Shown here: piece by piece, positions 9,115 through 17,102 of the stretch | Layout of the letters: each line of letters begins with the position of its first letter | Position numbering within the stretch: position 1 is the first letter of the stretch | Source of the DNA: Sphaerisporangium sp039871875 | Lineage (GTDB): Bacteria > Actinomycetota > Actinomycetes > Streptosporangiales > Streptosporangiaceae | NCBI RefSeq assembly: GCF_039871875.1 | Contig: NZ_JBDPMD010000011.1 | Span: forward strand, 1-64,000 | Length of the DNA: 64,000 bases | Direction: 5' to 3' | The notes under the pieces: generated by a model | What the model was told of the DNA's origin: nothing | What the model saw: the letters and a program-made list of their open reading frames with translations, nothing else | Database searches by the model: none | Made by a program: the position numbers and the translations under genes

Positions 9115-10520
9115 ACGCGCACCCTCGTCCGCAGATCGGCATATTTCCGTTCGCCGATGCCGGTGACTTCGCGGAGCTGGTCCACGCTGCGGAAGCCGCC
9201 GTGGGTCTGGCGGTACTCGATGATGCGGGTGGCGAGCACCTCGCCGACCCCGGGGAGGGTCTCCAGTTGGCCGGTGGTGGCGGTGTTCAGGTCCAAGGGC
9301 TCGGTCGTGGTCGCCGCCGGGTCGGGGACGGCGGGCGGTGGGGCGGCTGTGCCGGCCTTGGCGCCGACGATGATCTGTTCGCCGTCGATCAGGCGGCGGG
9401 CCAGGTTGAGACCGGTCGGGGTGACTCCGGTGCGGAAACCGCCGGCGGCGGTGACGGCGTCGGCCACGCGGGAGCCCAGAGGGAGGGTCACCAACCCTGG
9501 TTTCCGGACCTTCCCGGTCACATGGACGACGACCTGAGCCGTCTGGGGAGTGACGCCGACAGGCCCGGACGAGGGCGGCTGGGCGACGGGAGGTAGGACG
9601 GCGGTGGTGGGTGCGGGCGTACCGGCAACGGCGGTGGCCGCCGCCGGGAGCGTGGTCGTGGTGGCGGGGAGCAGCGGGAGGAGGGGGTCCGGTACGGGGC
9701 GGGAGCGCCACAGGTAGACGCCGCCGGCGAACAGAGCGAGCAGGCCGGCGACCAGTAGCACGCGCAGCCCTGGGCGGCCGATGTCCAGTGCGGGCACGTG
9801 ACCGGCGAGAAAACGATTGAGCCGGGCACGAAGCGAGGGGGCGACAAGCGGCCCGGACCAGATTCGGGCTGAGGGCGGGCGATCGTCCACCAAGACGCGG
9901 CCGGAAGGCGGGGGGTCCTCCGCCCAAGCACGGGCAGAGGATGGCTGGTCGTCCGCCAAGGCGCGGCCGGAAGGCGGGTGGTCGTCCGCCCAAGCGTGGC
10001 CGGAGGGCGGGTGGTCCTCCGCCCCAGCGCGAGCAGAGGGTGGGTGGTCGGGTGTCCAGGGGCGGGTGAAAGGTGAGTGGTCGTCTGTGGATGGGTTTTC
10101 CTCGGTGTGCGCCTGCCATGGGGGGATCACGTGGCGCATCCGGTTGTCCCAGGTGCCGGCTGCGGTCACGGTCAGCGACGACTGGCGGGGTTCACCTTGG
10201 GTCTGGAAGAGGGCATCCGGACGGGAATCGGGGGGCGTACTGCTCGGGGGCAGCCCCTCGGGTGGTGGTTGCCATTGGGTGGCACCATCGCCCACATGGT
10301 CGTCCGGGGCACCGTCCGCATCCGGGTCCAGTGATGGCTGTGGCAGGTCACCTTGAGGGAGGGACAGAGGATCTGGACGGGAATCGGGCGGGATCGGGTG
10401 GGGTGCCTGGGGGGTCTTCGTGTTGTTTGAACGGGCGGGGGTGCGTTGGGGGAGGGAGAGGGCTTGGAGGCGGGAAGTGGCGATTGTGCTGGTGGAGAGG
10501 GGCTTCGGGGGGCGGCGCAT
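9111..10520 (-). CDS. comEA: ComEA-like DNA receptor with long repetitive N-terminus
   Basis: A 469-residue protein. The order is an N-terminal Pro/Ser/Asp-rich region of about 240 residues, one TM helix (about 247-268, VLLVAGLLALFAGGVYLW), a Pro/Thr/Ala linker, an SLBB domain (about 327-385, VVVHVTGKVRKPGLV) and a C-terminal helix-hairpin-helix pair (LNTATTGQLETLPGVG, about 410-469) that binds dsDNA. The N-terminal part holds 11-residue repeats and is oddly long for ComEA. I chose ATG 10520. The codons upstream of it (AGT, TAT, CTA, TCT, AAA) look non-coding, and TAAATT lies 7 bases before it, as for a leaderless transcript. GTG 10628 is the alternative. It overlaps comEC by 4 bases. Confidence 0.85.
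   Translation of the reverse strand: MRRPPKPLSTSTIATSRLQALSLPQRTPARSNNTKTPQAPHPIPPDSRPDPLSLPQGDLPQPSLDPDADGAPDDHVGDGATQWQPPPEGLPPSSTPPDSRPDALFQTQGEPRQSSLTVTAAGTWDNRMRHVIPPWQAHTEENPSTDDHSPFTRPWTPDHPPSARAGAEDHPPSGHAWADDHPPSGRALADDQPSSARAWAEDPPPSGRVLVDDRPPSARIWSGPLVAPSLRARLNRFLAGHVPALDIGRPGLRVLLVAGLLALFAGGVYLWRSRPVPDPLLPLLPATTTTLPAAATAVAGTPAPTTAVLPPVAQPPSSGPVGVTPQTAQVVVHVTGKVRKPGLVTLPLGSRVADAVTAAGGFRTGVTPTGLNLARRLIDGEQIIVGAKAGTAAPPPAVPDPAATTTEPLDLNTATTGQLETLPGVGEVLATRIIEYRQTHGGFRSVDQLREVTGIGERKYADLRTRVRV
9860..10060 (-). repeat. 33-bp (11-aa) repeats in comEA
   Basis: About six degenerate 33-bp units encode the consensus A-D/E-D-x-P-P-S-G/A-R-A-x. They are placed before the TM helix, so they would lie on the cytoplasmic side if the C-terminal DNA-binding domain is outside. 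Confidence 0.75.
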
Positions 10521-10635
10521 GAAGGGGAATTTAGAAGGGGTCGGCTTGTGAGGGGTTAGCCGAGTGGGGTTCTGTGGATAACTCCCGGAGGGCGTGTTGG
10601 AGAGGGTGGCCATCCACGGGGAACCCACGGTGGGG

Positions 10636-10849
10636 ACGGGTTAGTTCAGGGTGAGGACGGGTTAGGGATGGGGACGGGTTGGTTCGAGGCGGACGGGTTG
10701 GTTCGAAGCGGAGGATGCTTCGAGGCTGACGGGGTGGTTCGGAACGGACGGGTTGATTCGGGCCGGACGCGTTGGTTCGAAGCGGAGGATGCTTCGGGGT
10801 GGACGGGTTGGTTCGAGGCGGGACCGGGTTGGTTCGGGGTGGGGAGGGG
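10636..10849. repeat. Degenerate 19-bp repeats following degV
   Basis: A unit like GGGTTGGTTCGAGGCGGAC recurs about seven to nine times. Two of the copies carry a longer form containing GGAGGATGCTTCG (around 10707-10722 and 10781-10796). The repeats run directly into the degV stop codon, and the last degV codons resemble the unit. No gene is visible in this intergenic space. Confidence 0.7.
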
Positions 10850-11701
10850 CTAGTTCGGGGTGGGGGCTACGGTGACGGCGAGCATTCCTGGGCCGGTGTG
10901 GACGGCTACGGCTGGGCCTACCTCCAGGATTCGGATTGTGGTGATGGTGGGGATGCGGGTGGTCAGGTGGTCGGCGAGGGTTTGGGCTCGGGTGGGGGCG
11001 GCCAGGTGGTGGACGGCTATGTCCACGGGGTGGGGGCCGGCGGCGCGGATGGCCAGGTCTTCCAGGCGGGCCAGGGCTCGGGTGGAGGTGCGGACCTTTT
11101 CCAGGGGGGCGATGGTGCCGCCGGTTATGTGGAGCAGCGGCTTGATGGCCAGGGCGGAGCCCAGGAAAGTGGCGGCGGCGCCGATGCGGCCGCCGCGGCG
11201 TAGGTGTTCCAGGGTGTCCACGTAGAAGAAGCTGTGGGCGGCTTCGGCGCATCGCTTGGCCATGGCGGCCACCTCGGGGCGGGAGAGGCCTTGCTGCGCG
11301 GCCTTCGCGGCGGCCAGTACCGGGAAGCCCAGGCCCATGGCCAGTGAGCGGCTGTCCACCACGTCGACCGGGATGGGGGCGTCTTGAGCCGCCAGGCGGG
11401 CCGAGTCGACTGTGCCGGACAGCGCGCCTGACAGATGGATCGAGACCACCTCGCGGGCGCCTCTCGCGGCGGCTTCCTCGTATATCTCGGCGAAGCGCTG
11501 GGGGGCGGGGCGGGAGGTCGACACCGGGGACCAGTCCTTCAGGGCGGCGGCCAGCCCGGCCACGTCGATCTGTGTGCCGTCGTCCAGGGTGCGGTCGCCC
11601 ACGATGACCTGGAGCGGGATCACGATGATCCCGAGCTGCTCCACTTCCGCCGGCTGGAGGTAGGCGGTCGAATCAGTGACCACGGCGACCGGTTGTGACA
11701 T
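10850..11701 (-). CDS. DegV family fatty-acid-binding protein
   Basis: A 283-residue DegV protein. It opens with VAVVTDSTAYL (DxT/S fatty-acid site) and has the DWSPVSTSRPAPQRF segment, IHLSGALSGT around residue 95 and a YVDTLEHLRRGGRIG motif that binds the fatty-acid carboxylate region. DegV (FakB-type) proteins present bound fatty acids to a kinase; in actinomycetes the role is not settled. Its neighbours downstream are comEA and comEC, the usual order. Upstream, the protease-WD40 gene stops only 9 bases before this ATG, so the two may be co-transcribed. No strong RBS precedes the ATG at 11701. Confidence 0.92.
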   Translation of the reverse strand: MSQPVAVVTDSTAYLQPAEVEQLGIIVIPLQVIVGDRTLDDGTQIDVAGLAAALKDWSPVSTSRPAPQRFAEIYEEAAARGAREVVSIHLSGALSGTVDSARLAAQDAPIPVDVVDSRSLAMGLGFPVLAAAKAAQQGLSRPEVAAMAKRCAEAAHSFFYVDTLEHLRRGGRIGAAATFLGSALAIKPLLHITGGTIAPLEKVRTSTRALARLEDLAIRAAGPHPVDIAVHHLAAPTRAQTLADHLTTRIPTITTIRILEVGPAVAVHTGPGMLAVTVAPTPN

Positions 11702-11710
11702 GACCGAAGG

Positions 11711-14700
11711 TTACCCGCGGCCCTGTGGTTCCGGGTGGCAGGTGTCCGACAGGGAGAAGCGTGCGAGGAAGTCCGCCCAGCCGTCGGCCAGGTTGTGGGG
11801 AAGGCTGGAGCGGGCGACGACGGGGCAGAGGTCGGTCACCGCTTGCCGGGGGTCGAGGTTCCATTCCCGGACGGCGCCGCTGGAGTCGCCGGCGAGCAGC
11901 GTGCGGCCGTCGGGGCGGAACGACAGGGCGCGTACTTCGCCGCGGTGGCCGTACAGGTCGCCGACCACCTGGTACGTGGCCGCGTCCAGCAGGCGGATCG
12001 TCTGGTCGTTGCCTCCGAGGGCGATCAGGCGGCCGTCGGGGCTGAAGGCGGCCGTGTTCGCGTCGGCCTTCGCCAGGACCGGGGTGCCGGCGCCGGTACG
12101 CATGCCGTCGTACACGGCCCCGGCGGGCCATCGGGTGATGCCGCCGTCGGCGTCGGTGCTGATGATGGTCCGCCCGTCGGGGCTCACGGCGATGTCCCTG
12201 ATCCGCTTGATGTAGCCGCCCCAGTTGGCGAGCAGGGCGTCCCTGCCGCGGCCGTCCAGGTCCACGAAGTGGATCGCCCCTCCCGCGCCGGCGCCGATCA
12301 GGGTGTGCCCGTCGGCGCCGAAGGCCACCGCCGTGGTCAGCAGGGGTTTGCTCCAGTTGGAGAAGACGTGCGGAAGTTCGCGGATCTTGTGGAAGGTTCT
12401 CGCGTCCCACAGCACGGCGTTGTCCGAGGCGTCGGCCGTGGCGATGGTCCTGCCGTCACGGCTGAAGGCCACGGAGACGATGGGCTCGGTGTGCGCGGTG
12501 AGGGTCGCCTTGGGACGGGTGCCGGAGAAGTCCCACACCTTCGCCGTCCGGTCGTTGCCCGCGCTGACCATCGTCGTGCCGTCGGGGCTGATCGCGAGGG
12601 CGCGCACGCCCCGGCGGTGGGCGGGGACCCGGACCGCGCCGGCCATCCGTTCGGCCGGGTTCCACCAGGTGACGGTGCCGTCGCCGCCACCCGCGGCGGC
12701 GATCCGCCCGGCGGCGCCGAACGCGACGGCGTTGACCGCCGTGAAGAGGCCGGGACCGGGTCCGGGACGGCCGCCGCGGAGCAGGGTCACCGACGAGTCG
12801 ACGTCGGCGATCGCGAGGGTCTGGCCGTCAGGGCTGAACGCCGGCGCCCACGCCGTCTCCGCGAATCCGCCGAGGGAGGCGAGGGGGTTGCCGTCGGCCA
12901 CCGACCAGAGCGTGACAGGGGGGCCGCCCGAGGACAGGCCGTCAGCGACGGCGATGGCGTCGCCGGACGGCGTGAACGCGGCCGTCGCCCCGCCGTTCAG
13001 CCTCGTCTCCTTGACCCACTTCCCGGTGTCCCACAAGGTGGTGATCTCCGCGTTCAGCAGGTCCATCTCGCCGACCGCCATGGTCAGGCCGTCAGGGCTG
13101 AACGAGATGCCCCTCGGCAGGGACGTGGCCCTGTCCAGTGTCCTCGTCTTCCGTAACGCCGGCAGGGATCCCGTGTCGAACAATTCGAGCCGCTCGCCGA
13201 GTACGGCGAGCAGGTTCCGGCCCGGCACGAACGCCGCCGCGACCGCTTCCTTCGCCGGCAGGGTCGCCGCCAGGCGGAAACCGCCGGTCCGCCACAGCCG
13301 GACGTCGCCCCCGGCGCTGGCCAGCAGCCGGGAGTCCGCGCTGAACACGACGGACCGGACCTCCCCGGGGTGACCGGTCAGGGTGGCCAGGAGTTCACGG
13401 CGCGCGACACTCCACAGCCGCACGGTGCGGTCCTCACCAGCGGTGGCGAGCATCGAGCCGTCCGGGCTGAAGGCCACCACGCCGACGGGGGCCGTGTGGC
13501 CGGTGAGGGTGGCCGACAGGGTGCGGTTCGCCGTGTCCCACAGCCGCACCGTACGGTCGTCGCCCGCCGTGGCGAGGACACGTCCCTCAGGGCTGAAGGC
13601 GATCGTGGAGACGTCGCCGGCGCGCGGCAACCGGTCGTTGGCCAGGTGGCCGTGCGCGGTGAGCAGGGCTCCCCACGCCTCTGGCGAGGGAGTGGCCGTC
13701 CAGGCGGCCAGAGCGAGGGCGATGGACTCGAGGGGCGAGGCGTCGAAGCGTGCGATCGACTGCGCGGCGAGACGCCGTGACAGGTCGCCGTTCTCCCGTT
13801 CGCGGGCCCTTCCGACCTGTATCGCCCACAGCCCCGTCGTGGCCGATGCCAGGACGAACGCCGTACCGGCGGCGAGCACGGCGGTGCGCACCCGGTTCCA
13901 CCGGTAGAGGCGGCGGCGCGCCTGGGCCGCCGTCGCTACCCAGATGACGTTCTCGCTCGTCACCTCCCGCCGGTTGGCGGCGGGCGCGACCACCGTCAGT
14001 TTCTCGGCCGCGGCCCTGTCGAGCTTGGCCTGCAGGCCGCCGACCTTCGTCAGCTCGCCGTCCGGGGTGACGTCCCCGGTGACGGCGTGGTCGCGGTAGG
14101 GGTGGCGCAGCAGCCCGGACAGGCGACGGCCGGCGGCGACGGCGCGTGAGGCGGCCAGGGCCCTCGGGGACGGCGGGCCGAGGAGCTCTTCCAGCAGGAC
14201 GGCGAACGCGGCGCCCAGGGAGGCCCCGATGACCCGTTGACGCCGGTACCCGGGGACCTCCAGCCGCCAGAGCACGCACGGTACGCGCGGGCGGCCCCCG
14301 GTCTGGTACTCCCACGCGGCGGTCAGCGCCCGCTGGAACTCCTCGTCGGCGGTGAACATGCTCATGGTCCGCGGATCGGGATAAAGCCCCTGCGGTCCTC
14401 GGAAGATCTCCAGTTCCAGGCGGCCGAGCAGGCCCGTCCCCTCGGGCCGCTGCGGCGCGAGCAGGACCTTGATCTCCCGTCGCCGCGAGGGAGGCGGCCG
14501 GTGGTCCTCGGCCAGCAGCAGCGCCTGCATCAGCACCATGGACCGGGCCGCTCCCCCGGGCATGGGGGCGAGCGTGTCGGCAAGGCGCTGGACGCGGTGC
14601 AGCCCGGGGCGGCCGGGAAGGTCGGCGGGCAGCAGGCGGGTGGGCAGCGTGCAGGCCCCGGCCCAGGCGTCCACCATGCCGGACAGGAGGCCGCGCGCCG

Positions 14701-15199
14701 TACGGCCGTCCGTCGTCTCGCCGCCGTCCCCGGCGAGCACCGCGAGCCGGGCGATGTGGAGCGCCCGGGTCGCCACCGGACCCGGCCCGTCGCCTGTGTG
14801 AACGGCGGGAGTCCCCGCCGGGCCGGGGCCGTCGCCCGTGTGAACGGCCCGGGTCCCCGCCGGGCCGGGGCCGTCGCCCGTGTCCACGGCCCGGGTCCCC
14901 GTGGGGACCAGGCCTTCACCGTGGGAGTCGGGGTCCTGCTTGTCGAGCACCCGCAGGGCCCAGCAGGCCGAGGGGTCGTCCGCCCATTCGCGCAGGAGTT
15001 CTGGGCGCGAACGGGCGGCGTCCCGGCAGGCGTCCCACCACAGGCCGCCGGTGAGCCGGTCCCACGCCTCGTGCTCCTCCAGCCCGTTCTCCGGGTCGTC
15101 GAGGAAGTTCGTGTCGCGTCGTTCGAGCAGCAGGAGGGAGTCAAGGGCGGAAACAGAGGTCTTCCTCGTCAGGAAGGCCGGTCGCCATGCCAGCGCCAT
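11711..15199 (-). CDS. Membrane-anchored Lon-type (S16-like) protease domain fused to WD40 repeats
   Basis: A 1162-residue fusion. Residues 1-310 are unclassified and include three 14-residue repeats (about 101-142). Residues about 318-415 align with the Lon proteolytic fold: GASLGAAFAVLLEELLG has S327 at the Lon serine position, then AVTGDVTPDGELTKVGG and LQAKL, where K392 matches the Lon catalytic lysine. The Ser-Lys spacing is 65 rather than 43 residues in E. coli Lon because of an insert after LLG. There is no AAA+ module. One TM helix (about 438-461) leads to about 13 WD40 repeats (FSPDG...RTVRLW), enough for two propellers. The layout resembles actinobacterial NTPase-TM-WD40 sensor/effector proteins, with a protease in place of the NTPase. 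It is divergent from the three-gene operon starting at 15341. Start 15199 is chosen from the codon pattern. Confidence 0.75.
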   Translation of the reverse strand: MALAWRPAFLTRKTSVSALDSLLLLERRDTNFLDDPENGLEEHEAWDRLTGGLWWDACRDAARSRPELLREWADDPSACWALRVLDKQDPDSHGEGLVPTGTRAVDTGDGPGPAGTRAVHTGDGPGPAGTPAVHTGDGPGPVATRALHIARLAVLAGDGGETTDGRTARGLLSGMVDAWAGACTLPTRLLPADLPGRPGLHRVQRLADTLAPMPGGAARSMVLMQALLLAEDHRPPPSRRREIKVLLAPQRPEGTGLLGRLELEIFRGPQGLYPDPRTMSMFTADEEFQRALTAAWEYQTGGRPRVPCVLWRLEVPGYRRQRVIGASLGAAFAVLLEELLGPPSPRALAASRAVAAGRRLSGLLRHPYRDHAVTGDVTPDGELTKVGGLQAKLDRAAAEKLTVVAPAANRREVTSENVIWVATAAQARRRLYRWNRVRTAVLAAGTAFVLASATTGLWAIQVGRARERENGDLSRRLAAQSIARFDASPLESIALALAAWTATPSPEAWGALLTAHGHLANDRLPRAGDVSTIAFSPEGRVLATAGDDRTVRLWDTANRTLSATLTGHTAPVGVVAFSPDGSMLATAGEDRTVRLWSVARRELLATLTGHPGEVRSVVFSADSRLLASAGGDVRLWRTGGFRLAATLPAKEAVAAAFVPGRNLLAVLGERLELFDTGSLPALRKTRTLDRATSLPRGISFSPDGLTMAVGEMDLLNAEITTLWDTGKWVKETRLNGGATAAFTPSGDAIAVADGLSSGGPPVTLWSVADGNPLASLGGFAETAWAPAFSPDGQTLAIADVDSSVTLLRGGRPGPGPGLFTAVNAVAFGAAGRIAAAGGGDGTVTWWNPAERMAGAVRVPAHRRGVRALAISPDGTTMVSAGNDRTAKVWDFSGTRPKATLTAHTEPIVSVAFSRDGRTIATADASDNAVLWDARTFHKIRELPHVFSNWSKPLLTTAVAFGADGHTLIGAGAGGAIHFVDLDGRGRDALLANWGGYIKRIRDIAVSPDGRTIISTDADGGITRWPAGAVYDGMRTGAGTPVLAKADANTAAFSPDGRLIALGGNDQTIRLLDAATYQVVGDLYGHRGEVRALSFRPDGRTLLAGDSSGAVREWNLDPRQAVTDLCPVVARSSLPHNLADGWADFLARFSLSDTCHPEPQGRG
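14773..14899 (-). repeat. 42-bp in-frame tandem repeat in the protease-WD40 gene
   Basis: Three 14-codon units with the consensus GTRAVHTGDGPGPA, plus a partial fourth, are nearly identical at DNA level. They form a disordered Gly/Pro linker in the N-terminal region. Confidence 0.8.
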
Positions 15200-15340
15200 A
15201 GCCAGATAATCACCTGAGTCCGTGACCGGTTGACCGCGTACGCCAGGTCGCGCCCGGGTGATGCCACGATAAGGACACCGAGGCCGCGTTGTCCCTGGAA
15301 CGCGCCGATCCGCCGAGTACACCGGCGATACCATGACCCC

Positions 15341-15745
15341 ATGCCCACGCCGCCCGGCGAACCGCGGGACGGAGTCGATCTCGTCCCACCCCCCAGGGAG
15401 TCGTTGCGTCACGCCGTCCGGCGCCGCTGGCGTTCCGTGGGACGGCATCGCGGCCTGCGTCACTGGCTGCTCACCCGGGGAGTTTCCGTACTTCTCGTGT
15501 ACGCGGTCCTCTTCGTCGTCAACGGCGTGTGGATCGGCTGGCGGCAGGCGTACGACGTGAGCGTCGGCATCACCTCGCCGGCGGCCACCGCCGCCCCGGT
15601 GCCGGCGTGGTTCCTGTCCGTCGCGGGGTGGCTGCTGGTCCCGGGGGTCGTGGGCGCGGTGGCGGGCTACGCGGTCAGCAGCGCGATCACGTCCCGGCGC
15701 ACCAGGCCGCTGGAGGACCTTTACCCCGAGCCCGGCGATGACTGA
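15341..15745 (+). CDS. Small two-TM membrane protein
   Basis: This 134-residue protein is first of a three-gene operon. After a basic N-terminal tail (PRESLRHAVRRRWRSVGR) come two hydrophobic helices, about 46-66 (VSVLLVYAVLFVVNGVWIGW) and about 86-110 (FLSVAGWLLVPGVVGAVAGYAV). A short charged tail ends in LYPEPGDD. I recognise no family. It overlaps the next gene by 8 bases. The 141-bp gap to the divergent protease-WD40 gene must contain both promoters, which suggests the two transcription units are functionally linked. A plausible role is a membrane partner or anchor; this is inference. Confidence 0.7.
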   Translation: MPTPPGEPRDGVDLVPPPRESLRHAVRRRWRSVGRHRGLRHWLLTRGVSVLLVYAVLFVVNGVWIGWRQAYDVSVGITSPAATAAPVPAWFLSVAGWLLVPGVVGAVAGYAVSSAITSRRTRPLEDLYPEPGDD

Positions 15746-16028
15746 GCTCATCCCCCTGCTGTCCGACCTGCTGTTCGTGCACTGCGGGTTCGTGGTTCCG
15801 GACGGCTTCGCCGAGTCCTATGTGAAACTGCACGAGAACGACTGGAACAGGGCCCAGGACCACTGGGAACGCTTCGTCCAGCGGGTTCTGGACAGCGACC
15901 GGGTCGAACCCTACGCGCAGGGGGAACGGGCCATGAAGCAGGCGGTGGCGGCGGCGAGCTCGGTGCTGCACGAGACACCGCTGCAGAGCCGCTGCCCCCG
16001 GTGCGTCAGTGAAAGGAGGCGGTCGTGA
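15738..16028 (+). CDS. Orphan 96-aa protein
   Basis: A 96-residue mostly helical protein with a hydrophobic start (IPLLSDLLFVHCGFVVP), an aromatic middle (NDWNRAQDHWERFVQRVL) and a cysteine pair near the C-terminus (CPRC). I recognise no family. It starts inside the last codons of the preceding gene and ends in a GTGA overlap with the next, so the three are almost certainly translated together. Size and context would suit an adaptor-type or effector-associated domain, but nothing in the sequence proves it. Confidence 0.65.
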   Translation: MTELIPLLSDLLFVHCGFVVPDGFAESYVKLHENDWNRAQDHWERFVQRVLDSDRVEPYAQGERAMKQAVAAASSVLHETPLQSRCPRCVSERRRS

Positions 16029-17002
16029 CCACTGAGGAGCCGGTGCACGGTGGCTTCGAACGGCTCTGCCGCGAGCTCCTCGCGGAGGCGTACCCCGAGG
16101 CGGATGCCCGCTGGCTCGACGAGCACACGGCGAGCGCCCTGGCGGCGGCCGACCGCGCGGTGGCCATGGCGGACCTCCGGGCCGACGCGGCGCGGCAGGA
16201 GATCAGGGCGGCCGTGCTGGAGCTGCTCGGCAGGCTGCGCGGCCGGGACTTCTCACCCGACGCCCTCGCCGCCGAGGTCGAGACGGAGGCCGTGAAGCTG
16301 ACGGCCACCGCGCGCCCGGCCGGTCCGAGGTTCGCCGTCACTTTGCGGGCCGAGTCCGCGACCCTCGCCGTGGGCGAGCTGGCCGGGCTCTGGCTGGCCG
16401 CCAGGGCGACCGGCCCGCGTGCGGCACGCCTGCCGGTCCGCTACCTCGCCCAGTTCACCGCGCAGGGTGTCGCGGTGTTCTCCAACGTCCCCGCGGGACG
16501 CTGGACCTTCGACCTCCTGACGCACTCCTCGCCCGGTGACCGGCCGGGCGCCTACCCCATGCCTTCCGTGCGGACGGACGTGGCCGCGGCCGCCACCGGC
16601 TCCTACGCGGTGGCGACGCCGGACGGTGCGCTGTTCGTGCTGCACGACCTGGCGGGCGAGAGCCCCACCCTGGAGATCACCGCTCCGGACGGCCGCCCGC
16701 GGCTCGTGCCGATCCGGTACCGGGACCGGACAGGCACGGCACACCGGATCCTCGTCGCCCTGGCTCCCGCCGACACCGGCCCCGCGTCCTCACGTGTCGA
16801 TCTCCCTGGGTTCTCGCCGGACAGCCCATGGGAGGCGGGCCCTTTCCTGGACGAGGACGCCATCGCGTCCGCTGACGCCCGGCTCGTCGCCGACTCGGTC
16901 AGGGCGACCCGCGACCGTGCCACGCTGCGCGCCTGGCGGTCGGTGGCGAAGGTGGTGCCCGAGCTCGCCGGCGTGATCGCGAAGGCGCTCCCCCGACCAT
17001 GA
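16025..17002 (+). CDS. Helix plus beta-sandwich protein, third gene of the operon
   Basis: A 325-residue protein of unknown function. Residues about 1-75 are helical (FERLCRELLAEAYPEADARW; ending LLGRLRGRDF). Residues about 80-260 are beta-rich and include VPAGRWTFDLLT, which resembles carboxypeptidase-regulatory-like beta-sandwiches found next to sigma-factor and CHAT/caspase-type genes in actinomycetes. A C-terminal helix (RATLRAWRSVAKVVPELAGVI) follows. No signal peptide or TM segment is seen. AGGAGG at about 16014-16019 supports the GTG at 16025, which overlaps the preceding stop by 4 bases. It is convergent with hutI. I infer a regulatory or signalling role linked to the divergent protease-WD40 protein; confidence in function is low. 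Confidence 0.7.
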   Translation: MTTEEPVHGGFERLCRELLAEAYPEADARWLDEHTASALAAADRAVAMADLRADAARQEIRAAVLELLGRLRGRDFSPDALAAEVETEAVKLTATARPAGPRFAVTLRAESATLAVGELAGLWLAARATGPRAARLPVRYLAQFTAQGVAVFSNVPAGRWTFDLLTHSSPGDRPGAYPMPSVRTDVAAAATGSYAVATPDGALFVLHDLAGESPTLEITAPDGRPRLVPIRYRDRTGTAHRILVALAPADTGPASSRVDLPGFSPDSPWEAGPFLDEDAIASADARLVADSVRATRDRATLRAWRSVAKVVPELAGVIAKALPRP

Positions 17003-17102
17003 CCACGCCCGCCGCAGGCACGGCGGAGCGGGCCCGTCGCGTCCGCCGCGGGTACAGAGGTGCGGGCCGACCGCGCTCACCGCGGGTACGGCGGAAACGG
17101 GG

